DNA of 64,000 nt, taken from Nymphaea colorata. Lineage: Eukaryota; Streptophyta; Magnoliopsida; Nymphaeales; Nymphaeaceae. Within the stretch, counting starts at the first letter, position 1. Each line of letters starts with the position of its first letter. Made by a program: the position numbers and the translations under genes. The DNA lies in assembly GCF_008831285.2 (NCBI RefSeq), contig NC_045140.1:11032505-11096504 (forward strand). The letters are read 5' to 3'. This document shows positions 31,759-45,300 of this stretch, in pieces. The notes beneath the pieces were generated by a model. The model saw only the letters and a program-made list of their open reading frames with translations. It searched no databases and was not told where the DNA came from.

Positions 31759-34700
31759 TGTAATCACCCCAAATTTTTCTAAAGGACTATGATGTTTTAT
31801 CCAAGTACGAAATTCAAATTAAGGCACAAGATTTCCAAAATACAACTTTTAGATCCAAATTAAATCCAAAATACTACTCTCAGATCCAAATTAAATCCAA
31901 AATAGAACATTCAGATCCAAATTAAATCCAAAATACTACTTTTAGATCCAAAACCCAAGTTTAGATCCAAATCAATCATTTAAGACTAATTTGCCCTTCC
32001 TTTTGACCAAAAAACATCCTTTTATAGGGTGATTTTAGTCTTTTTTTAAACAAGACCGATTTGTCCCTCCTTTTGAACAAAAAACCTCCCTTTAGAGGGT
32101 GATTCTAGTTTTTTTTAAACAAGACCGATTTGCCCCTCCTTTTGACCAAAAAACCTCCTTTTATAAGGTGATTTTAGTCTTTTTTAAACAAGATCGATTT
32201 GCCCCTCCTTTTGACCAAAAAACCTCCTTTTAGAGGGTGATTTTAGTCTTTTATAAACAAGACCAATTTGCCCCTCCTTTTGACCAAAAAACCTCCTTTT
32301 AGAGGGTGATTTTAGTCTTTTTGGTAAACAAGACCAATTTGCCCATTCTTTTGACCAAAAAACATCCTTTTAGAGGGTGATTTTAGTCTTTTTTGGTGGA
32401 CAAGACCCATTTGCCATTCCTTTTGGCAAAAAAATCTTCTTTTGGAGGGTGATTTTAGTCTTTTTAGGTTAAAAAAATTCAAATTTTGGGTTTTGGCTCC
32501 AAAATCCTCTATAAATACCCCCCATATCCTCCCTCTTGGGCAAGATTGGTCATTGGGAGAAACTCTAGTGTATTCTCACTTGAAGACTTAGAGTTTCTGT
32601 TGAGATCTCTCTCTCTCCCTCTCCCTCTTTCCATTTCCTTCTCCAACTTAGAGCAAGCACTCTTGGAGCTTCATTCAAAAGGGGATCTTCAAGTGAAGGT
32701 GTTCATCTTTCTTAGGTCATTTCCCATTAGAGGTATGTAATATTCATCCCTCTCATTTCTCTCTTCTTTCTTTTCATTAATATTCTTATTATTATGTTAT
32801 TTCTTTTTCTAAAATATAGTCTTGTTGTTGTTTTCATTTTCTCTTCACATCTTCACTTCCCCATGACCAAAGGAGATAGCACTCAACCTCTTTTTAGAGA
32901 CAAGAGGCTATGCTCAAATGCACCGGGAGCATGAGAAGATGAGATGATATTTTATTTTATGATTAAATCATGCTCTTTCAAGTATTCGTGTTGTTCTTGT
33001 TCTTTCTCTTTATCAATATCTTCTTGCTCTTTCTTCTCTTCAATATATATTCTTGTTGTTGTTATTCTTTTCCTTAATGAATATATTTTTGTTGTTATTG
33101 TTATTTCATTTCTTCAATAGAGTCTTATTCTTGTTATTTCATTTCTTCGTTATTGTTTCTCTTTCCACATTTTCTCCTCATCTTCATCTCCCCACGGCTA
33201 AAGAAGGTAGCTCTCAATCTCTTTTTAGAGACAAGAGGCTATAATCAAAGTGCACCGGGAGCATGAAAAGATGAGATGATCTTTCATTTTAATAAAGTTC
33301 TTTCTTTTCATGAATACATTCTTATTGTTCTTTTGTTTCCTCTTATTTTCCTCTCTTCCTCATTTCTCCATGGCCAAAAGAGATAGCTCTCAATCTCTAT
33401 TTTAGACTCAAGAGGCTATACTCAAGTGCACCGGGAACATGAGAAGATGAGGTGGTATATCAATTCATAGTTACATCATGTCTTCCCTCCTAATTGAACT
33501 TTGCTTTTTTTCATCATCCTCTTTCTTTCTTTCCTTCCTTGAAAGTTATCTATATATTATGCATGCATAGTTGCTTGGTTCTTTACTTACATGTGAATGC
33601 ATGTCGGGAATGAGAGTGTGGTTTGGGGACTCTTTATTTTCATATTAATCTTTGAGGTTGGGACTTGTCCAACCCGGGATAAACCCTCACGAAAATGTAC
33701 ATGTTAATATGCATTTCCATATCATTTTGCGCTAATTTCCTTCTTAATCATCACATTAGGAACCCTAACGAGTGCCTCGTTATGTTGCTTGTTTTCTTTC
33801 ATACCCAACGGTGGAAGAAATATATCCCTTACAACAAACCAAATAATAACATTCTATGCTTATATAAATCATATTTTCTAAAACATTTTCAAAAAGAACC
33901 TTCTAACATGGCCTTAGGGACTTAGCTTAAACTCTTGCATGAGTCCAAGCTCCCCTCCGGCCCACATCAAACTTGAAGTTGGTAATTTTAAGTTGTTCTT
34001 TGATTTTTCTAATCTTGTGAAGGTATGGATGTATACCCATGTTATATACATTTATGCCAACATGATGACCCCCATCTTTCTCTCTCTATGCTTTCACTTT
34101 CTATTTTATAAATTTTCATATGTGCATGAATACGTATGTACATGTGCTCCATCTCCTCTCTTTCAAATATTTATTCCTCTTTTCAAGACCAATATCTTCT
34201 CTTATAACATTTCTCATACCCATATATGCGTATGATATTTTTCTTTTCCTCTAAAATCTCTCTTTTTCTTCGAATCAATACATCTTTTTTTCTTAAGTTT
34301 TCATATATGTATATATGTGATGGTATGTACACATGTATGCATGTCTTTCTCTATATCTCTCTCTTTCCTTTCATAAGAGTGTTTTATCTCTTGTATTCTT
34401 TTTAACATTCTCATCTCATGAACTTTCTATTTACCAACTTCAATAAGACCACAAACCAAGTAATGACCCAATATTGGAATCGTGCTTGATGGTCTACAAT
34501 CTCTATCCATTTTCAAAAACTTTTCCTTTTTATATACAATAATTATAATAACGAAATCATAGATGTATGTTGTGGTAGGAATGACATTAGATGAATGTTG
34601 TGGTAGAAATGTTTTACATTTTTTTCAATCATATAGGGTAAATGCATCCATGCATTCTCACCCACTTTATTTCATTTATGATCACAAGCACCTCTCCAAA

Positions 34701-35139
34701 GGAACTTAAGCAAGAAGGGATGGAGCTCTAGCTAGGTGGTAACCGAATTAGAGCAAAATCTCAAACCTACTTAAAGTCTTAAGAGAATACTAAAGTGATT
34801 TCAAAATGTTTTCACAAGTTTTTCAAATGATATTTACTAGTTTCACTTTTTCCTCAAAACATTTCACATTTTCAAGCAATTCTTCAAGAACCCTTTCAAA
34901 AGTTTGAAACTCCAAACTTTCAATATTTTCTACACCGCATATAGAATCAAAAAGATGTTTAAGTTAAAACGAAATGCATCAATGATAAACATAGTCCTTG
35001 GGTTGATTACCCCCGGTAAAGGCGTCGGGAACGGTCGATCCTCGTACCGACGGGCGAGTCCCTTTCTTTCCTCTTTCAAAACAAAAACCTTATTTTTCTG
35101 GAGCACTCCAAAACCAATGAAAATTTTGGGATGCAAACA
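31759..35139 (+). repeat. 3' LTR of the Tat-type element
   Basis: It is 3381 bp and matches 15837-19214 from end to end. It holds the same tandem array (about 31985-32467), TATA box (32510-32517) and three 'caccgggagcatg' blocks. It is followed by the GAGGG target duplication. Confidence 0.95.
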
Positions 35140-35401
35140 GAGGGTCACCCTAGGAACCTCATAGAATTAGACTTCGTTAAATCTCTGCTCAGTTGCTGTT
35201 GCTGCTGCTTCTACAATTGGCATACTCATCCTGGAGATTCCATTGGAGGAAACGAAGAACTGATCAAAGGCGACGTTCTGCTGCTGCAATTCCAACAATG
35301 AGATGGTCCAAAATCAGATTTAGTGACAAATCCATCAATGCAAACCACTAAGATCGCAGGACATATTTCTTTGCAGCCGGCATGATATGATCACTTAAAA
35401 T

Positions 35402-35588
35402 CAGTGGTGGAGCTACAAAATTTTTTGGCTATGGGCCACTGTTATATAAATTCTCATTTCAGAAAAGGCACAACATATATAAATAAGTAAATAGTTGTAA
35501 GATATCTATATAAAAATATGTAAAAATCAATAAAAATTTTGTTACTAGCGTGACCAACTGCCCACACCAGCCTATAGCTCCGCTACTA
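35402..35588. mobile_element. 187-bp non-autonomous hAT-type element
   Basis: The ends are cagtggtggagcta and, at the right, tagctccgctacta, an imperfect TIR. The octamer cttaaaat is present in perfect form directly on both sides (35394-35401 and 35589-35596). The perfect 8-bp duplication marks it as hAT type. No coding capacity. Confidence 0.8.
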
Positions 35589-35596
35589 CTTAAAAT

Positions 35597-37585
35597 CCAC
35601 ACTACTTAATGGGGATTGCTTTTAGCCTCTAGGCGGTAAATCCCTCTGAACCCGCAACTTCCATGTTTAGCAATTAGCCACACCAGTGTCCATATTTTTT
35701 GATTTATGAATTGGCAATGATCTCATACTAGTAAATGCACTAAAAAAACGGAACGTTCGCTGTTCACTCTGTTCTCGTTTAATTAGAGGCTGATTATTAG
35801 AATAGTGTGTTTTTGCAACACATATTCCAATAAGATGAAATAAAACCTTTATTTTTGGTTTCATGTAATATAGTTTTATTGTGGATATTGTTTCTAGATC
35901 TAACAATCAAACTCTTAACATAATTACATTATGTTTATGAAACTATAACACGGTATTCTTGAAACAACACATATTAATATAAGAGCATGTGTTTTAAGAA
36001 GACAATGTTTTTCTTACTAGATACCCTCTTGATGGATTAACTGTCCTCACTCATAGCTCGCACTTGATTTTATATATATATATATAGCAGAGAGAGAGAG
36101 AGAGAGAAATTACATCATAGGTAGTGTTTGGATGACACTATGAAAAAATGATTTTTGTTAAAACCTGGTTTTGTGAAAAAAATATAAAAAATAATCAGTT
36201 TTGGAATCATTGTTCTTATATTTGGATGGGCATGACAAAAACTGGTTTTGAGAGTATAGGGTTTTCACTCGTTAATATATGAAAACACTGTTTTCATAAA
36301 ACCTGAAAACACCATTTTCAGTCCACCCAAAGCACGCCATTTTGCAAAATGGTGTTTTGCCTCAGAACATTGTTTTCAGCGTGCACAAACATGTTTGTAA
36401 TTTTATTTCATCCTATTAATATGAGCTTTGACCTTACTTGTAGTTTTTCTTATTAATTTCTGACTATATATCTAAATCCAATGAAGAGAGATATAAACAC
36501 ACAATCTAACTTAGTTCAACAATTGATTTCTCAGAATCTAGAGAGAGTGAGTGAATAACAACTATTGACAATCATAACAACTATTTTCATCTTACTTCTC
36601 ATTCACTGAGTTACGTGAAATGAAAAAAGTTTCTATTGTTATTACTGTTTAGTAGTTGTTAATCTCTCTCTCTCTCTCTCTCATTGTGTTAGATGTAGAT
36701 ATACACAAGTCAAAAAAGAAAGTCAACTAAGAAAATGCATCCAAACCACCCAACCTTTTAAAGTTATGTTAAATCTCATTCAATGATATTGACCAGATGG
36801 TTGAAGCCAGTCTACACTAGGTCATCATGCCTTAACTCACGAATAAAGCCATTGACTTATTTGATTCAGACCACTACTGGGTGAGGTCAGTAGGAAAGCT
36901 CGTTTGCAATCAAAACTTGTCTTGACTCGGTCATGACTTGGCACAAGTCGGCTTGAGTTGGTTTGACTCGGTTGAAACTCGATTTGACTTGGCAATCTGG
37001 CAATTAATTTTGCACTGTACAATCAACAAGGGTTGACTACTTGCTACTTAATTATTACTTAATTTTGGATATGACTGACTAACTTATATTGGGACATAAA
37101 ATTTTAAAATTGCAATTCATTTATTAAATTTGCATAATTGAAAATGAAAAGTTAAAAATGATTAGCTTAACTTTATCTATAGTTATAACTTTTAGATCAT
37201 TTGGTTGTTTCTCTTTTGCAATTCCAATTTTACAAAATATATGCATATATTCTTACTTTGTCAACTATTGCATATTGTAGATGTCGAATATATTGATTTG
37301 AATGTTTGTTTCTAGTTGAATCGTTCATTGATACATTGATATTTGCTATTCAGTTATGTTGAAAGATGCAACTATAAAGTAGAAACAACTATTTAATGGT
37401 TATGTTACTTATCATTCAATGGTATTGATCAAACGATTGATGCCAGTTGACACCTAAGCCATTCGTTTAAATATATTAGTAAATTGAATCATAATTTATC
37501 TCCCTTTTTCTTTGTTAGATTAAATGTGATTTAATCAGGGGCAGACAACATTACCTAGACAAACACAATAATCCGATGGGAACAC
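35597..37585. other. AT-rich spacer with MITE-like and microsatellite sequence
   Basis: About 36119-36370 resembles the MITE-like family of 424-680 ('ggtagtgtttggatgac', 'aaaacctggttttg'). (AT)n and (GA)n tracts lie at 36070-36107, and a (CT)n tract at 36666-36682. A short diverged direct repeat ('tcattcaatg.tattga.ca') is at about 36777 and 37412. No gene supported. Confidence 0.4.
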
Positions 37586-38150
37586 TGTTGGAGTGCGGAA
37601 CCTGTTCCATAATGGATAGCCTTCTCTAATTTCTGCATGAACACACAAAGATTTTTTTGCTTTGCTGGTTTTGCCTTAATCTCATGTTTATGAAGACGTT
37701 GTTTTGGCTTGTACTTTCTAATTTTTCATAACAATAAAAGCTACTCTGTGTATGGCCATGAACCTAGAAGAACGTTGTCTCTAAACCACATAAAATCTTT
37801 GTGAATTTTTTCTCTTTTACTTTTTTTTTATAATTATTTTGATTCGCTTAATGTATTAAGAGAGTATGAGAGAGCCGAGTTCCTAAACCTAACAACTGGT
37901 ATCAAAGCCTTGTTTGTGCTCGAGAGGAACAATAGGAGCAATGGCGATGGAAGAAAGAAATGTGAAGATCATGGCAAAGAATTTGGATTCTAAAGGATGC
38001 AGATCGAAGACTATTTGTATTAGAAGGGAATACAACAACCACTCAGTAAGCTTCGTTACCAACGGAAGCTAATTAGGGCACACTCCCTATGGGATACTAA
38101 GTGGCGTGGGTCGGCTCTTAATTGAAATATTGACATGCTTGTGAAAGAGT
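37586..38150 (+). mobile_element. copia remnant: LTR, primer-binding site and start of gag
   Basis: A likely LTR runs from tgttggagtgcgg (37586) to cctaaca (about 37893). It is followed by tggtatcaaagcc (37897-37909), one base from the common initiator-Met tRNA PBS. Downstream, one frame reads RMQIEDYLY and KGIQQPLS, a typical copia gag start, already interrupted by stops. Sequence similarity to copia ends by about 38150. Confidence 0.6.
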
Positions 38151-40460
38151 TGAAAGAGGAAGGAAGGGAGGGAGAGCGAATGTGAAATATTCGTGCTCAC
38201 GCGAAAGAAGAAAAAGAGGAAGGGAGAGAGAGCGAATGGGAGACGAAGGTTCTTTTCCCTGCGATGTCTGCCCTAAAGTTTGCTGCAAGTGCTAGGAGCT
38301 GCAGTTTTACATGGGGACTGAGATCTTCGGAGGTTTAAGCCACTTCTATCTTTCTTAGTTTTCAAATATGTACAACTCTCTGATTGTATCCTGTGGAGTT
38401 TCTTTTGCATCTGACATAGATTGTTTCATCAAGATGTCTGTATTATCCGATCATGTTCTTCACTTTTCAAAGGGTTTAAGTACCATTAATTGTCGAGATT
38501 CGAAAGACCGGTGTATTTCATGTTTAAAATACAAAAAGCAACAGGTTGTAGAGAATATATTATAGAAAGTATAATTACATAGCTTATGCTCGTATTTTTC
38601 TCTTCAGTTTCTTCCTCATTCATCCTTGCTCTTGACATGCAGAGGCATGTAGTCGACTTTTACATCTCTGAGTTCCATGTGATGCTATAATGCGTCTGAA
38701 AGAAGGATATGTCACAAAATGTTTTGTATATCTTGATTAATTCTAATGTTTTTTAATCATTCAAGTGATATTATGATCAATTAAAAATGTGCAATCTTTT
38801 GTTCACTATTAATTTGTTATCCTTATTGCACTAACATGAATGAGCTTGCTCAGGTGATGCGGACAATTCCTTGGTGCATTATCCTTAACTGTTCCCTCTC
38901 TCTCTCTCTCTCTCTCTCTCTATAGGCAGCCAATTCCTTGGTTCATCATCTCTCTCTTTCTATCACCCCATTCGTTGTTCTTCATCTCACCTTACCTTTC
39001 TTCTTTTGAACAGGGGTTGTCATTCAAATTTTCTATAGGATTATTTTTTCTCATCTATTGTCCAGCTTTGGGAAGGATCTTCAATGTCAGTCTGCTCTTC
39101 CGAATCTCAGATATGTGAACCTCTCTTTTTCTTTTTCTTTTTTGGTTTTTATTTTTTAGTAGTTTGATTGCATGTTCTGTAAATTATTCATTTATCTCAT
39201 CACATTAGATGCATGGTTGTGGAGCATTCTGTTTTTTTCATTACTTTCTTGTTCACACTCATATTTATTTCCTACTAAGAAGTTGTCAGTCTCCACCTTT
39301 TGAAGACAAACCATCTGAACCGTTTTTTCTCATTCAAATGTTCACCTATCCCCTTGAAAAGCAGCCATGTTAACAGTGACCCATAGAGGGAAAGATACAC
39401 CCACATTTAACAAAAAAAAAATCAGCAATAGCTGATTTTATAATTGATTTTCTTAAGTGATGTTTCTGTGGCTCCATGGTTTATATGGCTTTATGCTTAT
39501 TCCCTTTTTGGCTACCAATAACTCAATGTCAAACTCAGGTTTAGAAGTCATGGAGATGTAACCGCACTCTAGAAGTGAGCGAATTGGATGATACTTGGCC
39601 AGAGAAGCACCTCAGTGAAAGGCTCTGGGTAAGCTTGCGGCAACAATTAAAGACTTGTGTACGACCTGTGCTGTATATGTACTTTCTAACTTCAGGCTGA
39701 AATTAGTTTTTGTCCTTGTTTAGATGAGTGCGAAGTGAGAGCACATTCAAATGGATCGATGCACTAGACAAACTGATGAATATACTGACTGCAACATGTG
39801 AACAGAAAGCTCAGCTCCAATCAACAATAGCAGTAGACAAGCCAACAAATAAGTCGACTACAACTTGTGAACAGAAATCCCAGAAGCAGAGCCAGGCTGC
39901 ATCTCAGTGTTTTGTTGATCAAAATTTTGGAACCAACAGGTTGGACATCCGAGTTTGGCTTCGGCAACTAGTGTGCTTGTTAATTGAGAAGAGAACAAAA
40001 TACACTTTCTTAGTCTTGTAAATTGTGCTTGTTAATGGAGCAGAATAACACTGTCGATGTACTCATATTCCCAATCTTAGCCTTTCCACATTTTTTCCAG
40101 TTACCACTTTTTTAGCCTTGTAAATTGTATTTGACGTTTTTTAAATATGATGACTTAGGCTAACCTCTACCAAATTGCATCACATACATTAATATTGGTT
40201 TCAATAATCAGTGTTTTTGGTTTGTTTTGTTTGAACCAATTAGATTACCTATTTGAAATTATCATAGTTTCAGATGCAAAAAATCAGGTTTACCGGTTAT
40301 ATAAGCAGCATTTCCTTTAATATATATATATATATATATGGCGGTGAAGAAATCACTGCTAAAAGAATTTTCTTTTGCAACTGCTTCCATCCTTGCCAAT
40401 AACCAAAGAAACTATTGCCAATGATATTATCGGGAACAACCCTTATCCTAACGTAAGGGT
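38151..40460. other. spacer, no gene supported
   Basis: It contains purine-rich duplicated sequence (about 38150-38245), a (CT)n tract (38888-38922) and an (AT)n tract (40321-40339). A 97-codon frame at 39728-40021 with repeated 'TCEQK' words has no domain I recognise. I cannot exclude a spliced gene, but no consistent coding signal is visible. Confidence 0.35.
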
Positions 40461-40465
40461 AAGGG

Positions 40466-40859
40466 TGTTGGATAGTGGCCCTGATCCCTACCATTCCTCT
40501 CGTAACTGCAAGAGGATCCCCTGCAGCTACGAAATTAAAACAGGAAATTGATTACAAAATCAATATTGCCATTTACAATCTTACCATAATTTCTCCCTGC
40601 CATACTATTGCTGGGATTTGGAAAAACCTGAGAGCCGGACTATAAAGCCCAATGTATGTTCATCTAATTGGTTGATCATCGATTAGCCAAGCTGCGCCTC
40701 TCAGAAGCAAACCCATGAATCCCTTTCTCTTCTGCTTATTCCTTTCCCCTCTATTGTTTATAGGTACTACTTCTTCACGTTTGAGACGCTGCTGGTTGTG
40801 GACCTAATGGACAGATGAGAGCCTAATGCAGACGCCGTTCCGCTGCGAAGATCCCATCA
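40466..40859 (+). repeat. 5' LTR of the copia element
   Basis: It is 394 bp, with tataaag at 40641-40647 as the likely TATA box. Its partner is 46540-46936. The two differ by scattered substitutions, more visibly than the two LTRs of the gypsy element differ from each other. Confidence 0.92.
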
Positions 40860-40860
40860 A

Positions 40861-40872
40861 TGGTATCAGAGC
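40861..40872 (+). other. primer-binding site (initiator-Met tRNA type)
   Basis: tggtatcagagc, one base after the LTR end, the standard copia PBS. Confidence 0.9.
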
Positions 40873-42344
40873 CACGGTTCTTCTAATCCAAGTAAGTCTG
40901 TTCAGGCTTCAGTGGTGCCTGCGATGCTTATAATGATCACTACCTGCGCATGAATGAAAATAGTCAGTTTATCATGCTATTTTAAGATCATGCCTACTGA
41001 GTATGAAGCATATTAGACAATATTGAAGCTTGCTAGACAAACCAGTTCATCTTTTGTTTTCAGACTAGATATTTCATGTTGTGCTCTGTCTTCTGTATCT
41101 GAGTTTGAGAGAGACACAGAACAGAGTCGAACCGAGTTGACCTTCAGTCGAAGTTTCTAGTTGAACATGATCAGTGTGAACCTCGACAAGCGGAAGAAAT
41201 ACCCCTGTCAAGGATTCTTTTGAAGGGTTTCGAAAGAAAAATCAAACTAAATAACTGAATCCTAATCAAGGGCCTCGCTTCAAAGCACGCACAGTTTGAG
41301 AGAGGGGGAATACCTCTACCGGTTGTCCTCTGTCATTGTTGACAGAGTGAAGGTTGTAGGCCTTTTGCTGGTGAGCGGTGTGCAAGTGGCAGGTTGACCG
41401 TGTTCGCCGCTGCTCTCGGCATCCTTTTTTCTTTGTATAGGCATTGGAGATCGCCAATCAAAACTCCAGATAGTTTGCTGGTGTTGCTGTTCTTTTTTCG
41501 GCGAAGACCCCAGACCCTATTCTAAGGTTTTGAGAGCCTCTTCTGCACATCCGTTTTTTTTTTTCTCTTACCGTGTCCTGGATAGAGGGTTTTGCATGCG
41601 TTGGCACTCGCTTGCAGAAGCCTTTGTTGTCCTCCTCACTGCGAACCAAACATCAAAACGGAGTACGAGAACGCCTCTAAGGCTCTCTGTTTTTCCCCGG
41701 CAGCAGTGTCGACCGTCTCTCTTGTACTGGAGACCATCTTACTCACGGTGGCTGTGGAGAAAGGCCAAGTATAGGCGGCGGCGGAGGCACGGCGGACGAA
41801 CCCTAGAAGAGGGTTTTGCGAGAAGGGAGAGAGGAGAGAGAAAGTCGGGCGGAAAAATGATCTCGGGTCGGATTGTTTTTATACTAAAAATTATAGACAT
41901 AGTGCACCATTTTTGCATTATCTTCAACAACACTGTCGCATTTTGTTTTAAATTAATACCGCAGCGTTTTTGCAAAAACTTTTTCAGAAAGAGGCTTGCG
42001 AAAATTAATTTAAATAAAAACTTGAAAATTTATACGAAATTGCTTAGAGACACCTCAGACTTATTATAAATTCCTAAAAGAGGGTTCTATAAAATTGTTT
42101 TGCAATTTCAGCAGAAAACTTTGATTTTATATACAATCACGTATAGATACCCCTCGTACTTTTTGAAATTTCTATAAGAGGGTCAGGAGTAAACTTAAAA
42201 GAAATGAGGAAATTCAATCTCTAATATTTAAAATTGAAATCTCCTTGCTTCTAGGTGATGTTTTAAAATATTATTGGAGATTTCATGACATGATATTCAT
42301 TGTGTTCCTTTCTGTTTATTGTACTTTGCTTTAATTGTCATCAA
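40873..42344 (+). other. unusually long leader between PBS and gag
   Basis: About 1.47 kb. It contains short frames on both strands at 41266-42069, none with a domain. The 41500-41860 part is more GC-rich than the rest of the element, which could mark a captured or inserted piece. I found no clear terminal repeats around it. Confidence 0.45.
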
Positions 42345-45300
42345 ATGAATTTAGAAATGACTTCAAGAGTAGGAGCCTTAGAGTTGGTCAAGACCGAAAA
42401 ACTCAATAGAACCAACTTTCATGTATGGAAGCATAGAATTATGTTGGCCTTGACATTAGGAAGACTTATTTATGTAATCAACAAACTCTTTCCTACTTTA
42501 TGAGACAAATCTACAAATAAGGAAAAGAGAGCATATGAAGCTTTTGAGAATGATGACCTGATGGCCAAAACCATCATGTTAACATTTATGGAAGATGACC
42601 TGATCAGGGTGTTTGAAGACTGTCCAACAGCTAAAGATATGTTTGATACCATCTCATCCAAATACAATACAACTATTACGATGCATGTTTAATTATTGTT
42701 AGAACAGTTCAACTCGTATAAAATGAAGGTGTCAGATAGAGTCTATGTTAACAAGATGTTGGTCATGGCTAAAGACCTAAACATAGTGAGAAATATAATA
42801 TCTAATAACATGCAAATATGCACCATCCTAAGATATGGCTGTCACAACATCAAGTCTCCAGTTTGACACTTTGACTCTAGAGAAACTCCTCATACAATTA
42901 GCTATTCAATAAAAATGTCTGACTAAGAGAAACAATGCAGAACTAATACTGTCTAGGAAAAACCAGCTAATAGTCATGTTCCTATAAAATCAAAAGAATT
43001 TAAAAAGAAAAATCATGGCAAGTTCAAAAGCAATTTTGCAGGAACTCCGAGAACTTAAGATACTATAGTGAAATGCTACAAATGTAAAAAGCTTGAATTC
43101 ATCAAGAAGAATTGCAGGACAAAATTTCTGAACAAGAAAAACCTTAAGAGTCAAAGCAACAAGAACAGAAGGAGAAATCAAGAGGATTTCGACAAAGAAG
43201 TCATTTGTATTGTGTCAGAAAGAAAAATCAAGAGGACTTTGACAAAGAAGTCATTTGTATTGTGTCAGAAAGAAAAATCAAGAGGACTTTGACAAAGAAG
43301 CTATTTGTGTTGGAGATTTGATTAAGAGGTCTACACGTCACATTGCAAAAACAAAAGGAGGTTTGATTCGTATGGAAGACATGAGTCTATGAATGCAAAA
43401 AGTTCATATGGGTAAAATTCATATTGTGATGTCATGGGAATCTAGTAATATTGACTAAATATTGGGAGTACCAGTGTCATTTTTACTGAAGTCTTGTATA
43501 TCCCCTCTATGAAAAGGAATATAGTATTTGTTCTTGCTTTGAGTGGAAAAGGTTTTGAAGTTTGTTTTATTTCGAGGAAAGTGATAGTGAAAAAACATAG
43601 GAGGACCATGTTCGATGAGAAATATATAAAAAAACATGGTATATTCAAATTCAATGAAATGAATAAAGCTTCCAATTCTTCTTATATTGACTGGGCAATG
43701 AGTGTGCATACAAACTTATCGCATGAAAGATTAGACCATGTGAACATCAACAAGATGAAGATTCTAGCACAGTAAGGTATAATACCCGACATAAATGTAA
43801 ATGATTTCACAAAATGCGAGGTGTGTCTATACAAAAAGATGGCAAGAAAACCCTTTCTGTTTGAAGTAATTGAGCCACTAAACTATTGAAAATAATCCAT
43901 ATCGATATTTGTTGACCTTTTAGAGTCCAAACACATAATGGCAAGTTATACTTCATAACATTTATTGACAACTTCTTAAGATTTGGTTATATTTATCTTA
44001 TTAAAATATAAGTCAAAAACACTTGAAAAATTCAACAAATATAAATCTAAAGCCGAGAGATAACTTCAAAAAAATATCAAGGTTGTGAGGTCTGATAGAG
44101 GAGGTAAATATACATCAAATGAATTCCTCAAACATTGCAAAGACCTTGAAATTAATAGGCAAAGAACAATGTCCAGGAAAACGCAGCAAAATAGTGTCAC
44201 TAGGAGGTGTAACATGGTGAGATCTATGTTGGTAGGTCCACAATTACCCAAAGTTTTTTGGGGTGAAGCTGTGTTAACAACTATATATACAATAAATTGA
44301 GTGCCTTCAAAAACAGTCTCAACCACTCCTTATGATAGATGGACTGGTGTAAAACCAGACTTGAGACATCTGAGGAGATGGGGTTTTGTACCACATATGA
44401 GAGTTTTTTATCCAAAAATGGATAAAATAAATAACAGATCAGTAAGATGTGTGTTTATTGGATATCTAAAAGGATCCAAATGTTACATATTATATCACTC
44501 TATTATGGGGCTGATAGAAAGTAGAGATGTAGAGTTTCTAAAGAACTCAATAATAAAGATAATAATCCAGTGGGAAATCATAATGATTTTCATTAGAGGA
44601 TCTGATTTATTCATATGACCAGTCTAGTAAAGAACCGACTGGGGAACAATTTGGTAATAAACCAACTAAACATGAATTGTCTGATGAACAGTTTGGTAAC
44701 GAACCGACTGAGGAACAGTAAGCAATGAACCAACTGATCCAGGCACCTCATTATCTCAGACTTTGTTAGGTTATAAAAGACCTAGAGTTCTTCCATCATA
44801 TTTGAGTGATTATTATACATATCTTACAGATGAGCTATGCTATTTAGTAGATATTGAGGAAATGTCCAACAGTCTAAGATATAACGAAGCGATAAACTCA
44901 CATGAATCGTTAGATTGGGTAAATGCAATGGATGAAGAAATTGAATCCATAAAAAATAATAAAGTTTGGGAACTAGTAGATCTTCCTAAGGATAGAAGAC
45001 CCATTGGGTGCAAATGGGTGTTAAAAAAAATATAAAGCTGACGGAACAATCGAGAAATTTAAAGCAAGACTGGTGGCAAAAGTTTTTTCCCAAAAGGAAG
45101 TTATTGATTACTTAGAAACTTATTTGTTGGTAGCAAAGTTTGCAACAATAAAAATAATTTTGGCTATCACAGCCTTCTATGACGTTGATGTTTGTTAGAT
45201 AGATGTAAAAATAGTTAAAAGAAATCATATATATGACTCAACCATAGGAATATGTTGTAAAAACAAATAAAGACAAAGTGTACAAGCTGCATAAATCATT

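Larger units (their letters stand above)
15837..35139 (+). mobile_element. complete Ty3/gypsy LTR retrotransposon, Tat/Ogre type
   Basis: Both LTRs begin tgtaatca and end aaaca. The element is flanked by GAGGG on each side (15832-15836 and 35140-35144), the 5-bp target duplication. Order: LTR, PBS, extra ORF with plant-mobile-domain-like sequence, gag, protease, G-patch-like segment, RT, RNase H, second archaeal-type RNase H, integrase, tandem repeats, polypurine tract, LTR. The double RNase H, the ORF upstream of gag, long LTRs and 3' tandem repeats are known Tat/Ogre traits. The coding region carries several in-frame stops and frameshifts. A 100-N gap with near-identical flanks inflates the length; without that duplication the element would be about 15.8 kb. 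Confidence 0.93.

Noticed and set aside
39728-40021. 97-codon frame with repeated TCEQK words
   Set aside because: Short internal duplication gives the repetition; no domain and no exon partner found.
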